Positions 11,740 through 23,496 of a DNA stretch of 64,000 bases are shown in pieces. This DNA is from Gerris lacustris. Taxonomy: Eukaryota > Arthropoda > Insecta > Hemiptera > Gerridae. Under the pieces are notes generated by a model. It was not told the DNA's origin and ran no database searches. It was given only the letters and a program-made list of their open reading frames with translations. A program made the position numbers and the translations under genes. Location of the stretch: NCBI GenBank assembly GCA_951217055.1, contig OX578284.1:17473187-17537186 (forward strand), in the 5' to 3' direction. Within the stretch, counting starts at the first letter, position 1; the number at the start of each line of letters is the position of its first letter.

Positions 11740-11814
11740 TTCAGCACCGGGATTCGAATTACGGGCCTCCTTTATTTCCAGTAAAGACGCTCTAGCCAAT
11801 TAAGCTATACAGAA
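11740..11814 (-). tRNA. tRNA-like locus, anticodon GGA, with Pol III terminator (T-arm weak)
   Basis: The minus strand gives a 75-nt cloverleaf-like fold. The acceptor TTCTGTA pairs with TGCTGAA at six of seven positions. The D-stem is GCTT/GAGC. The anticodon stem CTTTA/TAAAG is perfect, with loop CTGGAAA, so the anticodon would be GGA (Ser). A T5 run (A5 at 11730-11734 on the plus strand) lies just downstream, as expected for Pol III termination. Against a working tRNA: the T-stem is largely unpaired (AATTCGAATCC where GGTTCGANNCC is expected), and a Ser tRNA should have a long variable arm, which is absent. A tRNA pseudogene or SINE head is equally likely. Confidence 0.45.
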
Positions 11815-12044
11815 GAACAATTTCCTCTGTCGAGAATTAATTCGGGACTAGGTATCGTTACCATAAAGGGCGGAATATGGCCGCTCTGCAGACGAACTTA
11901 GCCGACCACAAAAAAAAAAAATTTTTTTTCTTTTTATTTTTCTTTTGGTGCCATTCATAAAAGGCACCAAAAGATTTTCTTATAAACAAAATTCTAGCTT
12001 TATGTTAGTCAGACAATTTTTTGCACGTTATCCCCTGACTAATA

Positions 12045-12435
12045 AGATCCTTTCATAATAGAGAACTCTACGTTCTGATCAACATGAGCATTATGATCCT
12101 TACAGCATAGAGAACTTTAAGTTCCGATCGACAACTGTACTGTAACTGTAGAAGGGCATAAGTTAAAGAACGAAGGGATTAACTACTTCTTATCTTTACT
12201 TAACTTCTCAACATTCCTCATTAAAAAAAAAACAAAAAAAACTCATTATCTTTTATGAATTCGAAATCAGATTGAGGAAGAATCTAACTTAGTCTATGCT
12301 GAACTTCTCGAATATTAAAATCTCTAACACTACTGATTCTAATAAAATAAAAAAGATCTTTTGACTTTTTGACCCTCTTTAATGACACTATAACACTTTG
12401 AAAAACTGTACTTCAACAAACAATTTGAAGTCTAA
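12045..12435 (+). repeat. Dispersed repeat D, uninterrupted copy
   Basis: It matches 16225-17106 in the same orientation. Shared parts are a repeated GAACTCTACGTTCTGATC motif, then CTGAACTTCTCGAATATTAA, then AACACTACTGATTCTAATAA and a GTACTTCAACAAA block. In this copy the last three are continuous, giving the empty site for the hairpin-capped element inserted at 16429-16998 in the other copy. No coding capacity is seen. Confidence 0.75.
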
Positions 12436-12743
12436 CCCTGAAATATATATACAATCTTTTTTAGAACTTAAGTCATACTATATTTCACCCTATCAAATGT
12501 AAATATAAAAGATAAGTAAATAAAGAAATCAATAACATTACAAACAAAATATTAATAGAATTATATAAAATGACGTCCTTGAAATATTTGCATTAGGCAA
12601 TCCAATGTATATAAATAAAGCCAGTCATGACTGTGACGCATATACTGTAACTGTTTGCGTCATTATCAGAGGTGAGAGATGAAGCACGCTACTCTTTTTG
12701 ATTTAAAGGCAACGCCCTTAAATAAAAATAATAGAAAATATTG

Positions 12744-13131
12744 GGCACTTCTTTAGACTGTTACTCCTCTTATAAAAAAAACAAAAGGTAGTTACAATCT
12801 AAAGAAGGTGTACAAAATGTTCTTCTTTAGACTTTTACTCTCCTTATAAAAAAAACAGAAGGGAGTAACAGTCTAAAGAAGGTGTACGAAATGTTCTTTA
12901 GACTTTTACTCTCCTTATAAAAAACACAGAAGGGAGTAACAGTCTAAAGAAGGTGTACGAAATGTTCTTCTTTACACTGTTACTCTCCGTATAAAAAACA
13001 GAAGTGTGATATTTCTTTCTCCCAAAATACATTTTATAAACATCCCTTTGTCTTAATGTCTTAATATAATAATTATATCTATTTATATACTAAAACAAAA
13101 ACATAGTGCAGTAACAATCTAATGAAGTGCC
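12744..13131. mobile_element. TIR element E, copy 1, with tandem subterminal hairpins
   Basis: The ends are inverted repeats: GGCACTTCTTTAGACTGTTA on the left (12744) and, on the complement of the right end at 13131, the same sequence with two changes. The left terminus is repeated three to four times in units of about 70 bp. Each unit is itself a palindrome, because TTCTTTAGACTGTTACTC is followed after an A-rich loop by GAGTAACAGTCTAAAGAA. No transposase frame and no clear duplication are seen. A second copy lies at 40889-41949. Confidence 0.75.
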
Positions 13132-13134
13132 AAA

Positions 13135-14645
13135 GTTTGTTTAGATTGACAAGTCGGATCGTTCTTAAAGTCGACGATGGAGGGTAACGGATTGCAAAAC
13201 ATGTACTCATGTATCATACCTATATTCTCAGATATATGATTCGTTTCCAAGAAATTGAGTAAATTCTAGCTTCGAATTTCAAATACCTTTAAGTATCAAG
13301 GTAGCTTTTATCCAAGAAGAAAAACTTACGCAATACTTGGACGATATGTGCACTGTGTGAAGGAATGCTTCAGATATTTCGTAAGATTTGAAAGAATGTA
13401 ATCAAGAAGGTTTTATATGATGAAAAAACCTTAAGTTAGGATACGTGTTGTGATAATTTAATCAGCTATGAAGAGAATCATCTTTCTAAAAAACCAACCT
13501 TATTTGGCATTGGGAAATGTGTAGCGATAATTAATTGTGATTTATTCAATGTATAGGTACATAGAATAAAAAAATCGGTCAAGTTTGTTCACACGATGTT
13601 TTAAACACATTAGAGTGTGAAGGCTAATTCCAAAAAATATTTTATTTTTGTAAATATTATTTTTATTATTATTATTATTATTACGGTAATCAGTAAGTCC
13701 AAGAAGCTTATGAAATTCTTATCAATATAAATATAATTATAGTAGATAGATTACTGTTTGCACATACGACAGACCTAATATTTTTTTCTTTTTTTAATTA
13801 CAAAAAACAGATTCATCCAGTTTATATTATAGTTCTAATTAATATAAATAAGGTATTATTTTTCACAAATATTATTTTAATATGAATATGTTATAGGCTG
13901 GGGGAAACGACATGAAAATGTGACAATATAGTAATAGGAAGTTAGAAGATAACAGAAGGTAGCTCGATTTTCACTTTTTAGTACAATATTTCGCCAATAG
14001 GAGCACACCATGGCAACCGTCTGCAGAGGAGTAAAGGTTGGCTACACAGATGGCTAAACTGGATTCAATGCCCAAAACCATATCCATGATTTAATATTTT
14101 TCCATGAAGTGGAGCAAATTACAACACTGTCTTACCTATGATTTGATTTATATGAAATGTTATATAAATGACAGGTTATAAACATTTTTTCTTTGAATAT
14201 TTGATATAGATAAATTTTCAAGAATTTTGTGTCACGATAAAGTTATACGTATGCAACAATTATTAAACCTTCATAATTCATAATTGTTGATCAGTTACAG
14301 GTAACTGCGAATAATGAAGATAATGTTAAAATAAAAATTATCAATATAAACTACATTAAGAGTATGCAGTAGCTTATACATGTACTCGATTGCACATCTT
14401 GAATTGCGATCTTATCTTTATTGTCATAAAACACATAATCATTCGATATACATAAGAGTAAACATCCGTCTGATGGAATGACGTTAATAGGATTCTTTAA
14501 GGTTTCCGGTGACATTTACTTACGTTAGACAATTAATTTAAACCTACGAAATTATGTTGATCATCCTCATCTAATTCTTTGACTAGCATTATAAGAATTA
14601 AAGGATGGGTAGTCAACTTCGTCGGAAACCTAAATTAAACTATAT
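13135..14645. other. AT-rich spacer, no gene seen
   Basis: A short (TTA)n run lies near 13660-13682. No frame, splice-bounded exon or repeat family was recognised. Confidence 0.45.
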
Positions 14646-14647
14646 TT

Positions 14648-14925
14648 AAAGCTCGCTCGGCGAGAGCCCTCGGCGCGAGGTCTCACAGAGTATAGACAAG
14701 TACGAGAGGTACCCTCCACATTCTCGCTGTTTCGCCGAGGGGCTGAATGAAGACGAGACCCCTCCTCCGAGATCCCTTTGACTCGTGTCTGAAATACCGA
14801 CTCCGAGGGGAGTCGTAGCGAGGCGAGGCGAGACTACCCGAAGCAAGGCGAGCACATCCACCACACTCTCATACTCGCCAACCCTCGTGTAGTCTCACCG
14901 AGAGTGTAGAGCCGGCTTTTAAAAG
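14648..14925. other. GC-rich islet in AT-rich DNA
   Basis: About 275 bp of strongly GC-rich sequence, with recurring CGAGGCGAGGCGAG and GGCGAGAGCC motifs. It is bounded on both sides by TTTAAA-type sequence next to GCTC or GCCGGC. The ends TTTAAAGCTC and, on the complement of the right side, TTTAAAAGCCGGCTC are weakly similar, hinting at a small inserted element. A 72-codon minus-strand frame at 14646-14864 is low-complexity and not called. Confidence 0.5.
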
Positions 14926-14929
14926 CCAA

Positions 14930-16220
14930 AATATATAAATATCACGACATGAAATTTTCTAATTCTGATCACCTCATGAAGCAAAAGATATCGTATATTA
15001 AAACATTAAGAAATTAAATTAAAATTGAAGAAATAATATTGTACTTGTAGTTTGTGAGTGATTGTTCACGTATGTATGTAATTGTTAACGTTCATTGAAA
15101 TTCCTTCGCAATATCTTATCCCACCTTTTTTTTATAAGAAATTGATTGAATAAACGCTACTGACTAACTAAAAAGAAGTTCTAATGTAATCATATTCATG
15201 TGATAGATTCAAATTTCAAACCATTCATGGTACTCAAAAGTACTTTGTCTTTAAACGATGTGATTACTATAATTATAGTAATTATAAAACAGCCTTGAAC
15301 CTCTTAACAAAAAAAAAAAAAAAAACAATTACATACCTCATGATAAATTCATAAGTGATTACGTAATTTGTTTAATGTTTTGAGCAAAGAACCGTACGGA
15401 TAATTATATTTAAGATGATCGTAAAGTCTTATTGGCTAGCGAGATGAAATACCGAAGTAATGTCTTTGTAACAAAAATAAAAATAGAAACAAGACGATTT
15501 ATATCACATTAAACAAAAACATAGCATCGCACTTACATATTCATTGCCAAAAAAACAACCCACACTTTCGAAACAATAGACAAAGCCAAGAATCTCATGT
15601 ACCTACGATGATTCCAAACCATTGTTTCAAATTGAATTTTTAGAATAGAATAATGTTGATCAATAATTGTGCAAAATAACGAATTAAAGTAGCAATATTT
15701 TAAATAGAAAGATAAATAGTACTATACGTAGGTAAGTTAGTAAAAAAAAAAGAAAGAAAAATGAAAAACAAGGAAATCAGGAGTGCAAATTTGTTAACGT
15801 GGTTTAAAATTGTATAAAATTGAATGCTAGAAATAGAACTGACTAAGTTATTCACCTTTATAAATAAACTATAATCAAACAATAATACCCACTCATTTAT
15901 TTTATTATTTTTATACGTATTTCCAAAAAGATTACGCTTGTGCTGTGTTAGTTGCATCATCCTCAGGTTCAGGTGTAGTACCAATAGAAATAAAATTAGA
16001 AGTCTGCCAAAACATGCATAAAATGGTTCCACCTTAACTACATGTGAGCTTAAAACTTGTAGATTGAGGCTATGAATACCACAAGAATTCCATTTATTAA
16101 AAACTAATTCATTTTAACAATATTTATAAAATATATATTTGATGAGAAGCAGGCTTGGTGTTATAAAATAATAAGACAGTGGAGTGTTTCTATAATCCAA
16201 GCAAGTAAACCATTGCTTTT
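14930..16220. other. AT-rich spacer, no gene seen
   Basis: The longest frame (110 codons, minus, 15700-16032) has no recognisable motif and composition typical of AT-rich noncoding DNA. Confidence 0.45.
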
Positions 16221-16224
16221 CATT

Positions 16225-17106
16225 CTTATATTACACCGTTCAACAAGAGCATATGATCCATACAGAATAGAGTACTCTACGTTCTGATTGACAAGAGCAA
16301 TTGATCCTTACAGAAAAGATAACTCTACGTTCCAATCAACAAGAGCATATGTTCCTTAGAGAAAAGAGAACTCTACGTTCAAAGGGAGCTTTGAACTTAG
16401 TCTACGCTGAACTTCTCGAATATTAATAGTACATTACGCGTCGAGTGCGGAAAGTAGCATTTTGCATGCGAGTGTGGAGTTTGCACCCGAGCGATAGCGA
16501 GGGTGGTAAAACCACACGAGCAATGCAAAATGCCGTTTTCGCACGAGTTGCGTACCGTACTTTATCTACGATTGTTAGATTTAAATAATAAATACAGAAA
16601 AAAATAAACTTGCTGTATGTAAGTTCGTATCTCTCTCTTGATAAAGATGGTTAATTCATTAGTTGTATTTTTTGCCGAATTAATTATTTCTGGAGGAGTA
16701 TTATTCTCCACATTTTCGTCAAAGTCACTTGATTCACTCATCGTTTTTCACTAAAAACTCGATATAAACAGTTACTTTAATAAAAGAACAGCAAATTAGT
16801 TTTGTTAAATGTAAACAAACTTGCTAATCGTGCGTAAAGCTGAAGAATTCCTCTTCTTTACCGCACTAGTGTGGTAAAGAAGAGGAATTATTCAGAACTA
16901 TGAGACGCGCATGCGCAATGAATACAAGTACGTAAAGAATCACTTTCTACGCATCTAAACAAAGATATAATGTTTATATTTCGTATCAATCGTAGATAAA
17001 ATGTTTAACACTACTGATTCTAATAAAATAGGAGAGATCTTTTGACCCTCTTCAATGACACTAAAACACTTTAAAAACTGTACTTCAACAAAAAATTTGA
17101 AGTCCA
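16225..17106 (+). repeat. Dispersed repeat D, copy interrupted by a hairpin-capped element
   Basis: The left part (16225-16428) holds three roughly 55-bp repeats of AACTCTACGTTC-type sequence and ends at CTTCTCGAATATTAA. The right part resumes at TTTAACACTACTGATTC (about 16999). The copy at 12045-12435 reads straight through this junction, so the material between is an insertion. Confidence 0.75.
16429..16998 (+). mobile_element. Hairpin-capped element, family 1
   Basis: The left end is a palindrome with 60-bp arms (16430-16488 and about 16501-16560, roughly 80 percent pairing). Its tip is CACCC-GA-GC, loop GATA, then GC-GA-GGGTG. Immediately after it comes TTTATCTACGATTG, whose complement CAATCGTAGATAAA forms the right end of the element (about 16984-16998). 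A second near-perfect palindrome (AATTCCTCTTCTTTACC and complement) lies at about 16848-16890. There is no open frame. The layout (terminal hairpin, then X, then X' at the far end) is the same as in the unrelated element at 27679-28205. Confidence 0.7.
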
Positions 17107-18251
17107 AAGTTGTTAAGGAACCTGATGATCTAAGTTAAAGACAAAACAAAAGAGAGAGCTAGGTCAAACTCCTTCCGACATGGTGAAACTGTCATTGTTT
17201 TTTTTTTAAGTTGAACAAACTTAAAGAAAAATCTAGGTTTGAAAAAAACCACTCTGCATTCTAATCAACATTGTCTTTAACAAAGCCAGACCTAGTCTTA
17301 GACATCACCCAAATTGACTAAACATTTCTATCTCAGCTTCATCGCAGGAATCGTCTTCAAAAAAAACCTTGTTCGAACAAAACGAAGGACGACTAAGAGA
17401 GCAAAAAGAGAAACACACCAGTTGCTATTCCATGTGTTGAATTCTTAATCAAGTAAGTCGAAGGAACAGTTTGGAATACCCCAGGATCAGAAGGTAGAAT
17501 TCCTCCTGTCTAAAAGACAATGGAAGGTAAAAAAAGAATAATTCCAGTCACATCTGTAACTCCGAGCAAAATCACCACACCGCTAACAATGTAATTACTT
17601 CTATTCTTTTGTCTCGAACCTTATTTTGTCCGTGTGTTATCTTGACCTGACACAATTGGACAGCTGATTTTTTAATTTAAGCTGTAATCAATGGCTTATT
17701 TGATTTTTGATTAAGTCAGATTTTGAATAAAACATGTTCAGAATTGAAATGATTTACTTAGATAAAAATATAACACAGAATGTGATACAGAAAGTCAATC
17801 TACTACATTGTTAATAATAAAGATACAGTCACAATTTTATATTGATTAAACCCTTTTAAAAGATCTTCCTATGAGAGTTGGCTCATGCTAAATGTAAATA
17901 TTACCCAATAATCCCAGGTAGTATTATTATTTTTTTTTTCTTATATTATAAATGTATTTATATTGTAGAGGAGGTTCACTTATCTTGGACACTTGGCAAA
18001 AATTAACCATTGCTGATAACACACCCTCTCTTGTCACATATTCCATACTCTCTACTCTTCCATTCTCTCCAAATGTCCTGGCCGTCTTGATTCGCCGCAC
18101 ACTATCTTTGTCCTCAAGGATGCCATTGATTTCGACATTGTTAAAATTTAACTAAAAGAACAAAACCAGACGGTTCATGGGAGTGGACCCAACCCGAGAA
18201 ACATGGTTGGGGTCTTAACTGGACATAGTCAGCTTAAGAGACATCTGACAT
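17107..18251. other. Spacer with a possible LINE trace
   Basis: Mostly AT-rich. Around 17950-18150 the sequence is GC-richer, and the minus strand reads RRPGHLERMEE-like residues in one frame, reminiscent of RTE/CR1 tails. Stops and frame changes make this too weak to call as a gene remnant. Confidence 0.3.
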
Positions 18252-18960
18252 TATTAATAAACAGGTCAAGTGTGTGCTAGTCAGCACACAGCGAGGGTCC
18301 GTAGGCCACACTATATAGTGTTTAACTGTAAAGTGTATAAACAGTGTTTTTTAAAAAGCTAAAAAGCTTACTTTGAACCATTCTAAGGGTCTGATATTCT
18401 CAAGACACACTCTGATAAAGTATTTTTTTGCCACTGAATCGGACTACAACCATATAAATACATCGAAAAGACCATAATTATAGAAAAAACGTATTTTGTC
18501 AATAAAAAATAAAATAATATTTTTTCGAAATTTCCAAAAAGTGGTATCTTTACTTTTGGTCGAAGAATGTTCAGGAATTTTTTCAGATTTTTTGCACTTC
18601 ACATAAGCGAGATAGAGAGGGGGGGGGACACGTTTCAAACCCGCTTCAAACTCGCCTACGCTCGCCCTATCAAAGTTATAACCAAATAATTATATATTTT
18701 TGTAATCAGCTCGACGTACCCTTTCATATGCTAAAAATAAAAAAATTTCAACCCTTAAGTTTTTTACCCTAATTTTTTTGAAAAATATTTTTTTTAAGTC
18801 GCTATATTTTTAAAATATGTGGGCAGGTACAAGACACATACATGCCAAATTTCAAAGTGATCGGACGAAAGGTGTAGCTGTGAGAGCACGCGAGAGGATG
18901 GATGGACAGACACACACAGGAAAATATAAGGGTCCTTGGTTTTGCCTACGGACCCTAAAA
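18252..18960. repeat. Repeat F, uninterrupted copy (TIR AGGGTCCGTAGGC)
   Basis: Inner inverted repeats AGGGTCCGTAGGC (18294-18306) and its complement (18944-18956) bound most of the element. The left side carries a further conserved about 40 bp containing a CTAGTCAGCACACAG motif. The interior has a poly-G run (about 18619-18627) and a CAGACACACACAGG block near the right end. A second copy at 35534-37733 is about 1.5 kb longer because another element inserted at the site corresponding to TAA at 18329-18331. No coding frame is seen. Confidence 0.8.
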
Positions 18961-20177
18961 ATCAAAGACCACACCACCTAGTAAACCGCGAAGAAGAAGA
19001 GACAACTCGCCACTTCATCTTTTTCCTTATCCCGCATCCTTTTTGAAGGTTATGGGACGCTTCATACACCATAGGGTTGGAATAAACGCATTGAAAAGCT
19101 GGCAAATTCCCCTAATTATGGTACACAATAAAACAAGAACTAAAGAGGGGTACTGTCAAAATTATTATAAAATAGTGCATTCAATTAACTAATCTTTAAG
19201 TCACTATACGATTTACACATGATATCGCAAGACACAATTCCTTAGTTTTTTTATAACAAAGGTATCTTTAGAAAAAAAGAAGAAAAATCTGCTTTAACAA
19301 CTGGACAAAATAAAATTACCTATTCCTATTTAAAGTTTTTTATTGATGAAATGATTATTCATTCAACATTACAAAAGATATATGGAAAGGGAAGATAGTT
19401 GACCCGATTTTTATCATGTTTTGAGATATTCAAGTGGGAGACAGCCCTGTCACTTGCTATGAAATAGATTTAATCTTTAAACTAATCTATAATCTTGGAG
19501 GTATTAGCGGCCTTCAAAACATCTTACCGCATTCTTATCGAATCTAGAGAGGCAACCAAGATAAATGAAAATTAATAACAAACAAGGCATGATAGATTCA
19601 ACGTTTACGTTAAATTAAATTGATATCAATTAACTGAGTCGAAGTTTCGCAAGAGTACATTAACTACATCAAGGTGAAGCATTACCGAACTTTAACTTAC
19701 TGATTACAACTCCGTTAATATATATTCTCTACAAAAAAAATTAACTTTCCATTTTTTTTTAAAACTAATTGTTTCTTTAACCTCTCTAAACATGAGATTA
19801 TCTTATCAAAGATAGACCGAATAGAATTCTATAATCGAAAGAGAATCACGCAAAATCAATTGATCTCAACGACGAGGTCAAATCAAACAGGAGACCTTAG
19901 AACAACAAAGCAGACAAAAAATAAAACCGCATGTAGAAAGTTTTAAAACGCCATCAAAGAACAAAGTATTTCACCAACCTTCCCCTAAGGGTGAAGTCAG
20001 GTCAAATAAATTAAAGGAAAGGACTATAAAACAATAAATGAACAACCTTAGTTGTCAATACAGTTGAAAGTAAAGCTATTTCATATAACAATAATAGATT
20101 AGAAAATTTGTAGAATAGTCACGATAGTTTAGTAAAATACAATAAAAATCATTTTGGGCAAAAACTGAAGAATAAGA
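18961..20177. other. AT-rich spacer, no gene seen
   Basis: No frame or repeat family was recognised. Confidence 0.45.
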
Positions 20178-21527
20178 GCCACTTTGGGGAACCTCAGTGG
20201 AATTACTGTTTTGACAAAAGGACATAATCAAACAAATTTATAAATGTAAATCATACACTGGAATTACTCTTTTGACAAAAGGACATACTCTCTCAAATTT
20301 ATAAATGTAAATCATACACTGGAATTACTCTTTTGACAAAAGGACATACTCTCTCAAATTTGTGAATGTAAATCATACACTGGAATTACTCTTTTGACAA
20401 AAGGACATACTCTCTCAAATTAGTAAATGTAAATCATACACTGGAATTACTCTTTTGACAAAAGGACATACTCTCTCAAATTTGTAAATGTAAATCATAC
20501 ACTAGAATTACTCTTTGGACAAAAGGACATACTCTCTCAAATTTGTAAATGTAAATCATACACTAGAATTACTCTTTTGACAAAAGGACATACTCTCTCA
20601 AATTTATAAATATAAATCATACAAAAAGCTGCTATCTAGCCCCACCCACACGCCAAGCGATTCTCAACTGTACCGTCTCCTTCCATTTTATAAAAAATTA
20701 ATTAAGCCAATAGAAAAGGTTAAGTATAGAGCGAAATTTGTAGACATGGTTGATCAAAAACGAAATAAAACATTGAAGTATTTGTAGATGAGTCAATTAG
20801 GTGAGAAAATAACATCAATTATAAAATTAAATTTAAGATGAAATTGATAAATAACTCAATTAAAATTAAGTGATTTGTAAATAGGAAGAGATCAATAACA
20901 AATATAAATTGTAGATGAGATGGATCAATGACCAAATCAAAGCATTAGATTTTGTAGATGAGATGGATCAATAACCAAATCAAAGCATTGGATTTTGCAG
21001 ATGAGATGGATCAATAAACAAATCAAAGCATTGGATTTTGTAGATGAGATGGATCAATAAACAAATCAAAGCATTGGATTTTGCAGATGAGATGGATCAA
21101 TAAACAAATCAAAGCATTGGATTTTGTAGATGAGATGGATCAATAACCAAATCAAAGCATTGGATTTTGTAGGTGAGATGGATCAATAAACAAATCAAAG
21201 CATTGGATTTTGTAGATGAGATGGATCAATAACCAAATCAAAGTATTGGATTTTGTAGATGAGATGGATCAATAACCAAATCAAAGCATTCGTTTTTGTA
21301 GATGAGATGGATCAATAAACAAATCAAAGCATTGGATTTTGTAGATGAGATGGATCAATAACCAAATCAAAGTATTGGATTTTGTAGATGAGATGGATCA
21401 ATAACCAAATCAAAGCATTCGTTTTTGTAGATGGGATGATGGGATGGAATAAATAATAAATTATATTAGGATTTAAGTGTCTAAAGTCCATTTTTTCTGT
21501 ATTGAACTATATTTCTTTTGGTGCAGT
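20178..21527 (+). repeat. Composite tandem block, copy 1
   Basis: It begins GCCACTTTGGGGAACCTCAG and ends TTCTTTTGGTGCAGT. The order is a 61-bp array (about 20190-20630, seven units marked by GGAATTACTCTTTTGACAAA), unique sequence (20630-20920), then a 43-bp array (about 20922-21437, roughly a dozen units marked by GTAGATGAGATGGATCAATA). The whole block recurs immediately at 21528-22503. Point differences within units (CAATAACC versus CAATAAAC, TTGTAG versus TTGCAG) are shared in order between the blocks. Confidence 0.95.
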
Positions 21528-22503
21528 GCCACTTTGGGGAACCTCAGTGGAATTACTGTTTTGACAAAAGGACATAATCAAACAAATTTATAAATGTAAA
21601 TCATACACTGGAATTACTCTTTTGACAAAAGGACATACTCTCTCAAATTTATAAATGTAAATCATACACTGGAATTACTCTTTTGACAAAAGGACATACT
21701 CTCTCAAATTTATAAATATAAATCATACAAAAAGCTGCTATCTAGCCCCACCCACACGCCAAGCGATTCTCAACTGTACCGTCTCCTTCCATTTTATAAA
21801 AAATTAATTAAGCCAATAGAAAAGGTTAAGTATAGAGCGAAATTTGTAGACATGGTTGATCAAAAACGAAATAAAACATTGAAGTATTTGTAGATGAGTC
21901 AATTAGGTGAGAAAATAACATCAATTATAAAATTAAATTTAAGATGAAATTGATAAATAACTCAATTAAAATTAAGTGATTTGTAAATAGGAAGAGATCA
22001 ATAACAAATATAAATTGTAGATGAGATGGATCAATGACCAAATCAAAGCATTAGATTTTGTAGATGAGATGGATCAATAACCAAATCAAAGCATTGGATT
22101 TTGCAGATGAGATGGATCAATAAACAAATCAAAGCATTGGATTTTGTAGATGAGATGGATCAATAAACAAATCAAAGCATTGGATTTTGCAGATGAGATG
22201 GATCAATAAACAAATCAAAGCATTGGATTTTGTAGATGAGATGGATCAATAACCAAATCAAAGCATTGGATTTTGTAGATGAGATGGATCAATAAACAAA
22301 TCAAAGCATTGGATTTTGTAGATGAGATGGATCAATAACCAAATGAAAGTATTGGATTTTGTAGATGAGATGGATCAATAACCAAATCAAAGCATTCGTT
22401 TTTGTAGATGGGATGATGGGATGGAATAAATAATAAATTATATTAGGATTTAAGTGTCTAAAGTCCATTTTTTCTGTATTGAACTATATTTCTTTTGGTG
22501 CAG
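21528..22503 (+). repeat. Composite tandem block, copy 2 (contracted)
   Basis: A direct tandem duplicate of 20178-21527, with the same start and end sequences and the same unique middle. It has fewer 61-bp units (three or so, about 21540-21735) and fewer 43-bp units (about nine, 22015-22410). The near-identity of the unique segment points to a recent duplication followed by unit loss in one copy or gain in the other. Confidence 0.95.
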
Positions 22504-22595
22504 TGCAGGTCTCGATTGAACGGGTCTTTATTAAACGTATCTCTAACCAGGAATTGGAAGGAAGGAAGTAAGAGTGGGACCAAATAGGGCCAAGT

Positions 22596-22615
22596 GGGGG
22601 GGGGGGGGGGGGGGG
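22596..22615 (+). repeat. Poly-G tract
   Basis: A run of about 20 G, able to form a G-quadruplex. Similar runs occur at about 3857, 4250, 28764, 37368 and 41448, mostly inside transposon relics. Confidence 0.85.
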
Positions 22616-23230
22616 TGTGTTTAAACAAGAAGTTATCTGGGTCTTACAAAAGTACGGTAAACAGAATCGGGCAATTTTATTGATCTGTGCGGTCATGACT
22701 CGTTTAATGAAGTGAACGACATAGGCTATCTCTATCTAAAACTAAACAAATTCAAATTATATTCCTAAACTATTATAATCGTATGATTAACACTCATTAC
22801 CAACTAAATAATAGAAAATTATTATAAATAGGGGACAGTAAATAAAAATATAGTAACTATTATTATCATTAAGTAACTTCTAATGCAGAATTCTTTTTTT
22901 ATTTATATAATTTTGTGGTATGTACTTGTAAAAAAACAATTGTATAGTTTTAATGGTCTAAGTAAATAAATATGTAGTTTACAGTGATAATGTAAATAAG
23001 TGTGTAGTTTACAGTGATAAAAACACAGCAAACTAAGTAATTATAAGTAAATTATACTGATAAGAAATTCATGTTAGTTTTACCTTTTATCAATCCAATA
23101 AGAGAAACTATCCACCTGAAACAATAAAAGAGGAAGTATTAATTTTATAATTATTTTAACTCTTTATTATTAAATTGGTTATTCAATTTGTGTTGCTTTA
23201 TTTTATAAAAATGTTATACATCTATTTTCG
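22616..23230. other. AT-rich spacer, no gene seen
   Basis: Two short direct repeats of TGTAGTTTACAGTGATAA occur at about 22972-23020. Nothing else was found. Confidence 0.45.
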
Positions 23231-23496
23231 AACCCCTTGAAGATAGCTCCTTCACTTGAAGACAGTAAGGCCTTCAACTCTTAAATACTGCCTTATATCC
23301 TTTATCCAAATTTCCTCTCTGTTCTTCAATTCTCTTAGCTCCTTAACTTGATGTCTTCTTTCGTTTATTCTTCTTGTTGTTTATTCTTCTTGATGTCTTC
23401 TTTCGTTTATTCTTTTATTTATGTCTTCTTTCGTTCGTTGTTCTTTCGTTTAGTTTCCCTTTTGTTTCATTTTTATCTCTCCATACCTTTACCTCC

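Noticed and set aside
17952..18155. Possible LINE tail on the minus strand or YLG motif on the plus strand
   Set aside because: Matches are short, in different frames and interrupted by stops. Neither orientation is convincing.
20178..22503. CRISPR-like regular repeats
   Set aside because: Adjacent units with no unique spacers in eukaryotic AT-rich DNA. These are ordinary tandem arrays.
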